A DNA stretch of 64,000 nt from Trogon surrucura (lineage: Eukaryota; Chordata; Aves; Trogoniformes; Trogonidae), in NCBI GenBank assembly GCA_020746105.1, contig CM036628.1:4598001-4662000 (forward strand), in the 5' to 3' direction. A program made the position numbers and the translations under genes. Every line of letters starts with the position of its first letter. Positions within the stretch are counted from its first letter, which is position 1. The notes below the pieces were generated by a model. The model searched no databases. It was given only the letters and a program-made list of their open reading frames with translations, and was not told where the DNA came from. Below are positions 35,809-46,049 of this stretch, one piece after another.

Positions 35809-36471
35809 CTGCTTTTCCTCCCAGAGAGGGGGAGATCTCCCCTTCACCTGGTTCTTCTCCCTTGCTGCAGGGCAACACGCCATGCACCACATTGCCCCAG
35901 GGAGAGCGCATCCTCCTGAGCATCGCTGAAGAGAGAGCCCAGACACTGGTGGGAGAGCTGCAGCTAGGGCCAGCAGCAGTCCTTTTAGCCTGTGGATTAA
36001 AGCATTTACTAAATGGCTGTGGGACTGGCTGGGGAGCGTGCCAGGGCTGGGGGGAGCCTTGCAGTGGCAGAGCGAGGCCATGCTCTGCTCTCTGGAAGGG
36101 CCTGCTGATCCGGGGAGACTCGTGGCGACCTGAGCGATGGCCAGAGCCATCTTCCAGAAAGGCAAGGTGGGTCAGTGGGAGAACCTCCAGGCTGCTGTGT
36201 CCCTGGGAAGGGGCTGGCACAGGCCTTCCTGGACATTGTTCCCAGGGCCATGCTGGAGGAGCAGGGGACTGGGCAGAGCCAGCTGGGCTCTTCCTGGGGC
36301 CCATGGTGCCAGACAGGCTTGAGTCCCTCTGCGATTGGCCCTGGCCATGGGACTGAGCAGAGGGAAAGATCTGTGACCAGCGGACCTTCAGTGCCTTGTC
36401 TCCAGTGTCCGCACCCATCTTTCTCCTGAGAGAAACCAGGCAGAGTTGAGTACTGGGGGCAAATTGTCATT

Positions 36472-36477
36472 TTTATT
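36472..36477 (-). terminator. Polyadenylation signal, gene copy 2
   Basis: Minus-strand AATAAA about 190 nt after the predicted stop, in the same position as in copy 1. Confidence 0.65.
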
Positions 36478-36664
36478 GCCCTTGGAAAATATCGGTGGCC
36501 AAGCAGAGGTTGGTAACACATTGTCCTCAGAGCTTTTGAAGTTCTGGAGTGCCATCCATGTCCCCATCCGTCGTGTGGCCCCCCGATCCACTCCCTCTGG
36601 ACGCTGTGCAGGCTCAGGGCCAGATGCCATCTCCGGGGATGTGGCTGGCACTGGCAGCAGGGCG

Positions 36665-38516
36665 CTACTGGTCTGGCTGTCCTGCAATGCAGGCACAGCA
36701 GAACACCCTGCGCAGAGCCCTGAGCGCTCTCCTGAGCAGGGAGGGCCGTCGTCGAGCTGAGGTGTGTGGGCCTGTGGGGGAAAGGAAAGCTCTAGGTGAG
36801 GGGCTGGGTGAGCAAGAGGCAAGCTCCTGCCTGTCCCCCACCACCGAGGTCTTTCCCCAGGGAGGGGTGGGGCCAGCCCCCCTGTGTGCAGTGCTGGCGG
36901 CCTGGCGTGGGTGCCACTCACCAGCCAAGGCAGTATCGGTGTTCGCAGGTGCTGCAGGTGCTGCAGGAACTGGTGCCTTCGCTGCCTCTTGCCTCATGGT
37001 AGCGAAAGGCTCTTCATCAGCAGCTCCAGCCAGAACAGAAGCTGCTGATTCAGCATTGGTGGGAGCTTCCCGGGCAGGAGATGCTCCCTGCAGCTCGCTG
37101 GTTGCCTGTCCTGCTGCCTCTGGGCCTGTTATGTTGCTGGACCAGGCAGGCTCCTGCTGGGGACCATTGTCGGAGCCCTGGAAAAGCTCCGGGACTGAGG
37201 GGTTGACCCATATGCTGTAGATCTCAATGTCTTCCCCTGGGGACAGCTCTTTGTCCCTGTGCTCTTCCCATTGCTCCTCCTCCAGTCTCTCAGGGACAGC
37301 CTTAGCCTGGAATTCTCTTGTTTGGTACCGAGCCGTCCGCTTCACACCTGTACAGCTACGAGAGCCAGACCTCCTGCTCTGCCCTCTAGCAACTCTGCCC
37401 CCATCAGCGTGGATGGTGTAAGCATAGGGCAGACGATATGGGCGTCTGCCGGCTGTGCTCCCTCTGACTGAACGGGGGATCCGTGACGGACTCTCCCCAC
37501 GGAGGGACAGGGCCTGGCTCTGGCTGCCCTGCGACGCTGGTTGGGAATGCCTGGGGGCCACCTGCGGGAAGAAGGAGGAGGAGAAGGCATGGGATGGAGG
37601 CGGCTGCCTTGGCACAGCAGCCCCCACCCTGACCGGTCCCTGACTAAGGCAGGAGAGCTGAAGAAATGGCACTGGAGTGCTCTCTGGACAACGGAATCAG
37701 TGTTCCATGCCAGTAAGGGTAGTTCCTTCTAAGAAAAATTGGAGAGGATCTACCACTGATACAATGCTGGGCAAAAATGCAAAGCACCTGAACAGATGGG
37801 CAGGTGAAGGCCAAAATACAAGGCCAATTGTTTAGGAAAAGAAGAACACAAAAGAGCCACTGCAAACTGAACAAAAGAGAATACCCGAAACAAAGAAAAA
37901 ACGCTTGAACTTGAAGGAGTGCTTTCGTAAGTCGTGCTTGGCGGGGTGGCATCCAGACCCTTGCTGAGTGGGCCTGGCAGATGATGGGCCTCGGGAGGGG
38001 TCTCTGGGGAAGACCTGCCGCAAAGCAGGAGGTGGCACTGGAAGCAGGATTTCAGTGGGAAAAGGCAGAGGGAGAGGCCCACTGATCCCCTCCTGCACCC
38101 CCTGCCTGCGTGGCGTCAGCTCCTGAAGTCAGGAAGATGCTCGGCCCCGTCTCCCTCGGGCTCCCTACCTGTGCGCAGCGGCTCCCACGGGCCTGTGATC
38201 TGTCGCGCTGAGGGATCCGTGATGGCCTGTCCCCTGGGAAGGACGAGGCCTGGCTCTGGCTGTCCTGCGGCGCCTGTGGCTGCCTGGGGGCCACCTGCAG
38301 GAAGAAGGAGGAGGAGGAGGCATGGGATGGAGGCGGCTGCCTTGGCACAGTGGCCCCCACAGTGCCGGTACAGAGACAGCTCCGTACGGCCCCATTCCAG
38401 CAGCGGCCTCTTTCTCTTGCCCCATCCCTCACCTGGCGCCTCTGGGGCTGGCTCAGCAGCCCGCTGCCGGGCTGGGAGCGGGCGTTTGCCTTCTCCTCGA
38501 CGGGCATCTTCGACAT
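36665..38516 (-). CDS. Array gene copy 2: recombinant short form, 318 aa
   Basis: Exons (minus strand): 38433-38516, 38169-38294, 36922-37561, 36665-36771. The third exon is a hybrid. Its first half matches exon 3 of the long copies (ESPSRIPRSVRG, YRLPYAYTIHADGG), and from RVARGQSRRSGSRS onward it matches exon 4. The switch falls in a 27-bp tract identical between the two (37393-37419). The flanking intron on the promoter side is exon-3-type. The frame stays open and all splice sites remain, so a shortened protein with one core module, two S-x-I-P motifs and the basic Cys C-terminus (VFCCACIAG) is predicted. Promoter, start and polyadenylation signal are as in copy 1. Function unknown. Confidence 0.68.
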
Positions 38517-38584
38517 CCTCTGTCGCCGACCCGCCACGAGCACCCGGGGAGACGCTGCCTCCTGAGAGAGCTGCTCTCCTGGGA

Positions 38585-38658
38585 GCGAGCACCCCTGGGG
38601 CTCGCGCTCCTTATATACCCCCACGGCCAGCGCGTCACAATGGGCTCTGGGCGTGACG
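38585..38658 (-). promoter_or_regulatory. TATA promoter of gene copy 2
   Basis: Minus-strand TATATAA at 38611-38617, 95 nt upstream of the start codon. TGACG-type half sites at 38633-38637 and 38654-38658. Nearly identical to the other copies. Confidence 0.6.
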
Positions 38659-38710
38659 CGGCCCCCCGCATCACAAAGCCCTGACAATCGCTGTGGAGAT
38701 GCCCACGCCC

Positions 38711-38794
38711 AGAACTGGCTGGGACCAGCTGGAACTGGCTGGAACTGGCTGAGACTGGCTGGACCTGGCTTGGACTAGCTGGACTTGGCTTGGG
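38711..38794. repeat. Minisatellite upstream of gene copy 2
   Basis: About eight imperfect 10-bp repeats (CTGGCTGGAA-type), about 12 bp longer than in unit 1 and nearly identical to units 3 and 4. Confidence 0.8.
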
Positions 38795-38978
38795 ACAGCC
38801 CCTGCTGGCCCCTGGCAGAGGCCCTGACGGGCCCAAGCCAGCCCCTCCCGCACGGCCCCTCCCTGCAGAGCCCTCCGGTGTGCGTCCAGCAGCTCTGGGT
38901 GCCACCACCCTTGGCCTTGTCCCCAGGCGTGGCTCCCATGCAGGGCCCACAGTCCTGGGGTGCTCCAGTGCTCACGGA

Positions 38979-39602
38979 GCAACCTGTTGCAGTGCCTCAC
39001 CATCGTCCCACTGAAGAATTCCTTCCTGATATCTAATCTAACTCTACCCTGCCCTGGATTAAAACCATTGCCCCTTGTCCTGCCGCTACGTGCCCTTGTA
39101 AACAGTCCCTCCCCAGCTCTGCTGTAGCTTCCTGTAAGCACTGGAAGGCCGCTATAAGGTCTCCCCAGAGCCTTCTCTTCTCCAGGCTGGCCAAATCCAT
39201 CTCTCCCAGCCTGCCTTCATAGGAGGTGTTCCTGCTTTGGCAGGGGGATTGGACTAGATGATCTTTTGAGGTCCCTCCCAATCCCTAGCATACTGTGATA
39301 CTGTGAGATGTGCTCCAGCCCTTGGACCATCTTCACGGCCCTGCTCTGGACTTGCTCCAAGTGGCCCATGGCCTTCTCGTGCTGGGGGCTCCAGATGGAT
39401 GCAGGACTCCAGAGCAGAGTCGAGGGGCTGAATTACCTCCCTTGACCTGCTGGCCACTCATCTCTTGATGCAGCCCAGGTGACGCTTGGCTTTTTGGGCT
39501 GTGAGTGCACGTTGCTTGCTTGCATTGAGCATCTCGTCAAGCAGCACCGCCAAGTCCTTCTCCAAAGGGCTGCTGTCAGTCCACTCCAGGGGCTGGCTTC
39601 TG
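38979..39602 (-). mobile_element. CR1 fragment at unit 2/3 junction
   Basis: Same truncated minus-oriented CR1 as at the other junctions, with the nested forward end at 39225-39304. It shares the CTGTAAGCACTGG variant with the terminal CR1 at 50161. Confidence 0.88.
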
Positions 39603-40265
39603 CTGCTTTTCCTCCCAGAGAGGGGGAGATCTCCCCTTCACCTGGTTCTTCTCCCTTGCTGCAGGGCAACACGCCATGCACCACATTGCCCCAGGGAGAG
39701 CGCATCCTCCTGAGCATCGCTGAAGAGAGAGCCCAGACACTGGTGGGAGAGCTGCAGCTAGGGCCAGCAGCAGTCCTTTTAGCCTGTGGATTAAAGCATT
39801 TACTAAATGGCTGTGGGACTGGCTGGGGAGCGTGCCAGGGCTGGGGGGAGCCTTGCAGTGGCAGAGCGAGGCCATGCTCTGCTCTCTGGAAGGGCCTGCT
39901 GATCCGGGGAGACTCGTGGCGACCTGAGCGATGGCCAGAGCCATCTTCCAGAAAGGCAAGGTGGGTCAGTGGGAGAACCTCCAGGCTGCTGTGTCCCTGG
40001 GAAGGGGCTGGCACAGGCCTTCCTGGACATTGTTCCCAGGGCCATGCTGGAGGAGCAGGGGACTGGGCAGAGCCAGCTGGGCTCTTCCTGGGGCCCATGG
40101 TGCCAGACAGGCTTGAGTCCCTCTGCGATTGGCCCTGGCCATGGGACTGAGCAGAGGGAAAGATCTGTGACCAGCGGACCTTCAGTGCCTTGTCTCCAGT
40201 GTCCGCACCCATCTTTCTCCTGAGAGAAACCAGGCAGAGTTGAGTACTGGGGGCAAATTGTCATT

Positions 40266-40271
40266 TTTATT
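40266..40271 (-). terminator. Polyadenylation signal, gene copy 3
   Basis: Minus-strand AATAAA about 190 nt after the predicted stop, same position as in copy 1. Confidence 0.65.
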
Positions 40272-40458
40272 GCCCTTGGAAAATATCGGTGGCCAAGCAG
40301 AGGTTGGTAACACATTGTCCTCAGAGCTTTTGAAGTTCTGGAGTGCCATCCATGTCCCCATCCGTCGTGTGGCCCCCCGATCCACTCCCTCTGGACGCTG
40401 TGCAGGCTCAGGGCCAGATGCCATCTCCGGGGATGTGGCTGGCACTGGCAGCAGGGCG

Positions 40459-43400
40459 CTACTGGTCTGGCTGTCCTGCAATGCAGGCACAGCGGAACAC
40501 CCTGCGCAGAGCCCTGAGCGCTCTCCTGAGCAGGGAGGGCCGTTGTCGAGCTGAGGTGTGTGGGCCTGTGGGGGAAAGGAAATCTCTAGGTGAGGGGCTG
40601 GGTGAGCAAGAGGCAAGCTCCTGCCTGTCCCCCACCACCGAGGTCTTTCCCCAGGGAGGGGTGGGGCCAGCCCCCCTGTGTGCAGTGCTGGCGGCCTGGC
40701 GTGGGTGCCACTCACCAGCCAAGGCAGTATCGGTGTTCGCAGGTGCTGCAGGTGCTGCAGGAACTGGTGCCTTCGCTGCCTCTTGCCTCATGGTAGCGAA
40801 AGGCTCTTCATCAGCAGCTCCAGCCAGAACAGAAGCTGCTGATTCAGCATTGGTGGGAGCTTCCCGGGCAGGAGATGCTCCCTGCAGCTCGCTGGTTGCC
40901 TGTCCTGCTGCCTCTGGGCCTGTTATGTTGCTGGACCAGGCAGGCTCCTGCTGGGGACCATTGTCGGAGCCCTGGAAAAGCTCCGGGACTGAGGGGTTGA
41001 CCCATATGCTGTAGATCTCAATGTCTTCCCCTGGGGACAGCTCTTTGTCCCTGTGCTCTTCCCATTGCTCCTCCTCCAGTCTCTCAGGGACAGCCTTAGC
41101 CTGGAATTCTCTTGTTTGGTACCGAGCCGTCCGCTTCACACCTGTACAGCTACGAGAGCCAGACCTCCTGCTCTGCCCTCTAGCAACTCTGCCCCCATCA
41201 GCGTGGATGGTGTGAGCATAGGGCAGACGATATGGGCGTCCACCGGCTGCGCTCCTTCTGGCTGAACGGGGGATCGGTGACGGCCTCTCCCCACGGAGGG
41301 ACAGGGCCTGGCTCTGGCTGCCCTGCGACGCTGGTTGGGAATGCCTGGGGGCCACCTGCGGGAAGAAGGAGGAGGAGAAGGCATGGGATGGAGGCGGTTG
41401 CCTTGGCACAGCAGCCCCCACCCTGACCGGTCCCTGACTAAGGCAGGAGAGCTGAAGAAATGGCACTGGAGTGCTCTCTGGAATCAGTATTCCATGCTAG
41501 TAAGTGTAGCTTTCCTTCTAAGAAAAATTGGAGAGGATCTATCACCGATACAACGCTGGGCAAAAATGCAAAGCACCTGAACAGATGGGCAGGTGAAGGC
41601 CAAAATACAAGGCCAATTGTTTAAGAAAAAAGAACACAAAAAAGCCACCAAAAACTGAACAAAAGAGAACACCCGAAGCAAAGAAAAAACGTTTGAACTT
41701 GAAGGAGTGCTTTCGTAAGTCGTGCTTGGCAGGGTGGCATCCAGACCCTTGCTGAGTGGGCCCGGCAGATGATGGGCCTCGGGAGGGGTCTCTGGGGAAG
41801 ACCTGCCGCAAAGCAGGAGGTGGCACTGGAAGCAGGATTTCAGTGGGAAAAGGCAGAGGGAGAGGCCCACTGATCCCCTCCTGTACCTCCTGCCTGCAAG
41901 GCGGCAGCTCCTGAGGCCAGGAATATGCTCGGCCCCATCTCCCTCGGGCTCCCTACCTGTGCGCAGCAGCTCCCACGGGCCTGCGATCTGTCGCGCTGAG
42001 GGATCCGTGATGGCCTGTCTCCACGGACGGACAAGGCGTGGCTCCGGCTGCCTCTGTTCTCAGAGGCTGCTTGCATGGGATCAGACGATGCGTCCTCCTC
42101 TGCTGTGGCAAGGTGGGCCCTGCCAGCATGTGCAGGAGGCTGCTGAGGCAGCGAAGAAGCCGCTTGCTCCTCCTGAGCTGCTGGGGAGAAAATGGCTGTA
42201 CTGGCCTCTCCGTGATGGTCCTGTGCCGTGGGAGGAGCCGTGTCTTGTCCATCCTCGCACGTTGTTGGGACGAGGGAGGTGGTGCTGGCCTCTCCCTGAG
42301 GCTCTCCAGCCAAGGCAGTATCGGTGTTCTGAGGTGCTGCAGGTGTTGTTGACACCGCATCCACCCTTTGTGTCGTGTCCTGTTCCTCTCCCAGCTGCTG
42401 GCCAGGCGTCTGGATCGCAGCCAAAGGCTCAATCACAGCCTTCCTCACCATGTCCTGCTTTGTGACCAGCAGTGCCATGGTGCAGGCTGGGGGGCTTTGT
42501 GCAGCGGAGTCCTGGCTCTCCACCTCTGCTGCTGTGACCTGCTCGCCACAGCTGGGAGAAGCCGGTGCCTTCTGCTCCTCTTGTGCTACGGGAGCGAGAG
42601 GCTCTTTTTCAGGAGCTCCGGACAGGTCAGAAACTGTCAGCTTGACAGCTGTGGGCCCCACCAGGCCAGCAGATGCTCTCTGCTGGTCGTCAGTTCCCTT
42701 TCTGGCTGCCTCTGGGCCTGTGCTGCTGTTGCTGTGAGGCTGGGGCAGGACCATCTCTGTGTGGGGGTCTTGGAAGAGCTCCGGGAGCGAGGGGTTGACC
42801 CAGATGCTGTAGATGGGGAAGTCTTCCCCTGGGAACAGCTCTTGGTCACTGTGTTCTTCCCATTGCCCCTCCTCCTGACTCTCAGGGACAGCCTTAGCCT
42901 GGAATTCTCTTGTTAGGTACCGGGCTGTCCGCCTCACACCGGTGCAGCTGTGCAGGCCAGGCCCCCTGCTGTGCCTTCTTGCAGCTCTGCCCCCATCAGC
43001 GTGGATGGTGTAAGCATAGGGCAGACGATATGGGCGTCTGCCGGCTGTGCTCCCTCTGACTGAACGGGGGATCCGTGACGGACTCTCCCCACGGAGGGAC
43101 AGGGCCTGGCTCTGGCTGCCCTGCGACGCTGGTTGGGAATGCCTGGGGGCCACCTGCGGGAAGAAGGAGGAGGAGAAGGCATGGGATGGAGGCGGCTGCC
43201 TTGGCACAGCAGCCCCCACCCTGACCGGTCCCTGACTAAGGCAGGAGAGCTGAAGAAATGGCACTGGAGTGCTCTCTGGACAACGGAATCAGTGTTCCAT
43301 GCCAGTAAGGGTAGTTCCTTCTAAGAAAAATTGGAGAGGATCTACCACTGATACAATGCTGGGCAAAAATGCAAAGCACCTGAACAGATGGGCAGGTGAA

Positions 43401-44108
43401 GGCCAAAATACAAGGCCAATTGTTTAGGAAAAGAAGAACACAAAAGAGCCACTGCAAACTGAACAAAAGAGAATACCCGAAACAAAGAAAAAACGCTTGA
43501 ACTTGAAGGAGTGCTTTCGTAAGTCGTGCTTGGCGGGGTGGCATCCAGACCCTTGCTGAGTGGGCCCGGCAGATGATGGGCCTCGGGAGGGGTCTCTGGG
43601 GAAGACCTGCCGCAAAGCAGGAGGTGGCACTGGAAGCAGGATTTCAGTGGGAAAAGGCAGAGGGAGAGGCCCACTGATCCCCTCCTGCACCCCCTGCCTG
43701 CGTGGCGTCAGCTCCTGAAGTCAGGAAGATGCTCGGCCCCGTCTCCCTCGGGCTCCCTACCTGTGCGCAGCGGCTCCCACGGGCCTGTGATCTGTCGCGC
43801 TGAGGGATCCGTGATGGCCTGTCCCCTGGGAAGGACGAGGCCTGGCTCTGGCTGTCCTGCGGCGCCTGTGGCTGCCTGGGGGCCACCTGCAGGAAGAAGG
43901 AGGAGGAGGAGGCATGGGATGGAGGCGGCTGCCTTGGCACAGTGGCCCCCACAGTGCCGGCACAGAGACAGCTCCGTACGGCCCCATTCCAGCAGCGGCC
44001 TCTTTCTCTTGCCCCATCCCTCACCTGGCGCCTCTGGGGCTGGCTCAGCAGCCCGCTGCCGGGCTGGGAGCGGGCGTTTGCCTTCTCCTCGACGGGCATC
44101 TTCGACAT
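40459..44108 (-). CDS. Array gene copy 3: modular Pro/Ser/Gln-rich protein, 717 aa
   Basis: Exons (minus strand): 44025-44108, 43761-43886, 41957-43153, 40716-41355, 40459-40565. Same domain order and splice phases as copy 1. The 399-codon exon 3 encodes a protein segment that appears identical to those of copies 1 and 4. The C-terminal exon differs from copy 1: ARQRPS for ARRRPS, and VFRCAC...QPDQ for AFCCAC...QQEQ, which removes one of the three clustered cysteines. No frameshift or stop interrupts the model. Function unknown; intact frames in several copies argue against a simple pseudogene, although recent homogenisation could also explain them. Confidence 0.7.
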
Positions 44109-44174
44109 CCTCTGTCGCCGACCCGCCACGAGCACCCGGGGAGACGCTGCCTCCTGAGAGAGCTGCTCTCCTGG

Positions 44175-44250
44175 GAGCGAGCACCCCTGGGGCTCGCGCT
44201 CCTTATATACCCCCACGGCCAGCGCGTCACAATGGGCTCTGGGCGTGACG
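44175..44250 (-). promoter_or_regulatory. TATA promoter of gene copy 3
   Basis: Minus-strand TATATAA at 44203-44209. TGACG-type half sites at 44225-44229 and 44246-44250. The start codon lies 95 nt downstream. Confidence 0.6.
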
Positions 44251-44300
44251 CGGCCCCCGCATCACAAAGCCCTGACGATCGCTGTGGAGATGCCCACGCC

Positions 44301-44385
44301 CAGAACTGGCTGGGACCAGCTGGAACTGGCTGGAACTGGCTGAGACTGGCTGGACCTGGCTTGGACTAGCTGGACTTGGCTTGGG
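44301..44385. repeat. Minisatellite upstream of gene copy 3
   Basis: Imperfect 10-bp CTGGCTGGAA-type repeats, nearly identical to those of units 2 and 4. Confidence 0.8.
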
Positions 44386-44569
44386 ACAGCCCCTGCTGGC
44401 CCCTGGCAGAGGCCCTGACGGGCCCAAGCCAGCCCCTCCCGCACGGCCCCTCCCTGCAGAGCCCTCCGGTGTGCGTCCAGCAGCTCTGGGTGCCACCACC
44501 CTTGGCCTTGTCCCCAGGCGTGGCTCCCATGCAGGGCCCACAGTCCTGGGGTGCTCCAGTGCTCACGGA

Positions 44570-45193
44570 GCAACCTGTTGCAGTGCCTCACCATCGTCCC
44601 ACTGAAGAATTCCTTCCTGATATCTAATCTAACTCTACCCTGCCCTGGATTAAAACCATTGCCCCTTGTCCTGCCGCTACGTGCCCTTGTAAACAGTCCC
44701 TCCCCAGCTCTGCTGTAGCTTCCTTTAAGTACTGGAAGGCCGCTATAAGGTCTCCCCAGAGCCTTCTCTTCTCCAGGCTGGCCAAATCCATCTCTCCCAG
44801 CCTGCCTTCATAGGAGGTGTTCCTGCTTTGGCAGGGGGATTGGACTAGATGATCTTTTGAGGTCCCTCCCAATCCCTAGCATACTGTGATACTGTGAGAT
44901 GTGCTCCAGCCCTTGGACCATCTTCACGGCCCTGCTCTGGACTTGCTCCAAGTGGCCCATGGCCTTCTCGTGCTGGGGGCTCCAGATGGATGCAGGACTC
45001 CAGAGCAGAGTCGAGGGGCTGAATTACCTCCCTTGACCTGCTGGCCACTCATCTCTTGATGCAGCCCAGGTGACGCTTGGCTTTTTGGGCTGTGAGTGCA
45101 CGTTGCTTGCTTGCATTGAGCATCTCGTCAAGCAGCACCGCCAAGTCCTTCTCCAAAGGGCTGCTGTCAGTCCACTCCAGGGGCTGGCTTCTG
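44570..45193 (-). mobile_element. CR1 fragment at unit 3/4 junction
   Basis: Same truncated minus-oriented CR1, with the nested forward end at 44816-44895. Confidence 0.88.
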
Positions 45194-45856
45194 CTGCTTT
45201 TCCTCCCAGAGAGGGGGAGATCTCCCCTTCACCTGGTTCTTCTCCCTTGCTGCAGGGCAACACGCCATGCACCACATTGCCCCAGGGAGAGCGCATCCTC
45301 CTGAGCATCGCTGAAGAGAGAGCCCAGACACTGGTGGGAGAGCTGCAGCTAGGGCCAGCAGCAGTCCTTTTAGCCTGTGGATTAAAGCATTTACTAAATG
45401 GCTGTGGGACTGGCTGGGGAGCGTGCCAGGGCTGGGGGGAGCCTTGCAGTGGCAGAGCGAGGCCATGCTCTGCTCTCTGGAAGGGCCTGCTGATCCGGGG
45501 AGACTCGTGGCGACCTGAGCGATGGCCAGAGCCATCTTCCAGAAAGGCAAGGTGGGTCAGTGGGAGAACCTCCAGGCTGCTGTGTCCCTGGGAAGGGGCT
45601 GGCACAGGCCTTCCTGGACATTGTTCCCAGGGCCATGCTGGAGGAGCAGGGGACTGGGCAGAGCCAGCTGGGCTCTTCCTGGGGCCCATGGTGCCAGACA
45701 GGCTTGAGTCCCTCTGCGATTGGCCCTGGCCATGGGACTGAGCAGAGGGAAAGATCTGTGACCAGCGGACCTTCAGTGCCTTGTCTCCAGTGTCCGCACC
45801 CATCTTTCTCCTGAGAGAAACCAGGCAGAGTTGAGTACTGGGGGCAAATTGTCATT

Positions 45857-45862
45857 TTTATT
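45857..45862 (-). terminator. Polyadenylation signal, gene copy 4
   Basis: Minus-strand AATAAA about 190 nt after the predicted stop, same position as in copy 1. Confidence 0.65.
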
Positions 45863-46049
45863 GCCCTTGGAAAATATCGGTGGCCAAGCAGAGGTTGGTA
45901 ACACATTGTCCTCAGAGCTTTTGAAGTTCTGGAGTGCCATCCATGTCCCCATCCGTCGTGTGGCCCCCCGATCCACTCCCTCTGGACGCTGTGCAGGCTC
46001 AGGGCCAGATGCCATCTCAGGGGATGTGGCTGGCACTGGCAGCAGGGCG

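Larger units (their letters stand above)
35184..38978 (-). repeat. Tandem array unit 2 (about 3.80 kb, internally deleted)
   Basis: Same order of elements as unit 1 but 1.8 kb shorter: one exon-plus-intron module is missing. Offset to unit 1 is 5580 on the left side of the deletion and 3782 on the right, a difference of 1798, exactly the internal duplication spacing. Starts with CR1 joined to unique sequence at the GGAGCAACCTGTTGCAGTGCC boundary. Confidence 0.95.
38979..44569 (-). repeat. Tandem array unit 3 (5.59 kb)
   Basis: Full-length unit collinear with unit 1 at offset 9374 across the gene. Its gene carries the FRCAC C-terminal variant shared with unit 4 and absent from units 1 and 2. 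Confidence 0.95.
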
